The notes under the pieces: generated by a model | The model's database searches: none | The model's input: only the letters and a program-made list of their open reading frames with translations | What the model was told of the DNA's origin: nothing | Assembly: GCA_035493835.1 (NCBI GenBank) | Contig: DATJHO010000121.1 | Location: forward strand, 1 to 6,121 | Length of the DNA stretch: 6,121 nucleotides | DNA from: DASZTU01 sp035493835 | GTDB taxonomy: Bacteria > Pseudomonadota > Alphaproteobacteria > Rhizobiales > Devosiaceae | Reading direction: 5' to 3' | Shown: in pieces, positions 5,827 to 6,121 of the stretch | Numbering within the stretch: position 1 is the first letter of the stretch | Layout: each line of letters opens with the position of its first letter | Program-made: the position numbers and the translations under genes

Positions 5827-5892
5827 CCCCCTCACGCCTGCCGGCCCTCTCCAACAACGGGAGAAGGTGGCGCGTAGCGCCGGATGAGGGGG
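5827..5892. repeat. Palindromic dispersed repeat (REP-like) between convergent genes
   Basis: The ends are perfect inverted repeats, CCCCCTCA (5827-5834) and TGAGGGGG (5885-5892). Inside are two further hairpins: TCTCC/GGAGA (5848-5852, 5860-5864) and GGCGC-GTA-GCGCC (5869-5881). The GGGAGAAGGTGGCGCG...GCGCCGGATGAGGG pattern is familiar to me as a dispersed intergenic repeat in Hyphomicrobiales genomes. It fills the 96-base space between the toxin stop and the EVE gene stop and may also serve as a two-way terminator, although there is no clear T run. Confidence 0.7.
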
Positions 5893-5910
5893 CCTTGGTT
5901 TTCGCCAAAA

Positions 5911-6121
5911 CTACGCCGGCAGCCCGCCCATCTCGCAGACGATCTTCCATTCCTCGTCGCTGACCGGCGATACCGAGAGGCGCGAGAGCTTCACCAGCGC
6001 CATATTGGCGAGCCGTGGCTCGGCCTTGACCGCCTCGAGCGTCACCGGCCGGGGGAGTTTTCGCGCGGCGACCACGTCGACGCACTCCCAGACGATCTTG
6101 CCGTGCTCGTTCGGCTCAGCC
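5911..6121 (-). CDS. EVE-domain protein, C-terminal part (partial at the window edge)
   Basis: The last 69 residues of an EVE-domain protein; full members are usually about 140 residues, so roughly half is visible. The sequence contains VWECVDVVAARKLPRPVTL, then EAVKAEPRLANMALVKLSRLS and VSDEEWKIVCEMGGLPA, the typical end of this family. EVE domains are related to YTH and PUA folds and are thought to bind modified bases in DNA or RNA; the cellular role of this common bacterial form is poorly known. The start lies beyond the right edge. The gene is convergent with the toxin gene, with the palindromic repeat between their ends. Confidence 0.9.
   Translation of the reverse strand, partial: AEPNEHGKIVWECVDVVAARKLPRPVTLEAVKAEPRLANMALVKLSRLSVSPVSDEEWKIVCEMGGLPA

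Noticed and set aside
1..6121. CRISPR array, tRNA or rRNA genes, insertion sequence
   Set aside because: I saw no regularly spaced direct repeats, no tRNA or rRNA-like sequence and no transposase frame in this window.

Overview
This window looks like chromosomal DNA of a GC-rich alphaproteobacterium, most likely of the order Hyphomicrobiales (rhizobia-like). The evidence is the DUF1674 (SdhAF4-type) protein, the alphaproteobacterial forms of HtpX and RsmB, and a gene order (DUF1674 / htpX / rsmB / heparinase II/III-family / purH) that I recall from this group. A Devosia-like host is my best guess from the protein sequences, but it is only a guess.

Layout, left to right. The 5' part of purH (purine synthesis) lies on the minus strand and runs off the left edge. 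Upstream of it is a 273-base gap holding a candidate purH promoter and two perfect inverted copies of a 26-base REP-like palindrome; one copy also looks like a terminator. Then come three minus-strand genes read htpX -> rsmB -> heparinase II/III-family protein, with almost no space between htpX and rsmB. A short unlisted frame of 44 codons may bridge rsmB and the heparinase-family gene. On the other side of a short divergent promoter region, on the plus strand, are a DUF1674 gene (succinate dehydrogenase assembly factor) and a two-gene toxin-antitoxin cassette: an AbrB/MazE-fold antitoxin followed, with an 11-base overlap, by a PIN-domain (VapC-type) ribonuclease toxin. A 66-base palindromic repeat separates the toxin from the 3' end of a convergent EVE-domain gene that runs off the right edge.

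Working together: the minus-strand block combines inner-membrane protein quality control (HtpX), 16S rRNA methylation (RsmB), a predicted polysaccharide-lyase-like protein of unclear substrate, and purine synthesis. It is a conserved-neighbourhood housekeeping block rather than a dedicated pathway. The VapBC-type module looks like an accessory insertion between housekeeping genes.

I see no new multi-gene system. The points most worth a second look are the rsmB start (homologous sequence continues 49 codons upstream of the first usable GTG with no ATG/GTG/TTG), the small membrane-protein-like frame between rsmB and the heparinase-family gene, and the two families of palindromic repeats.
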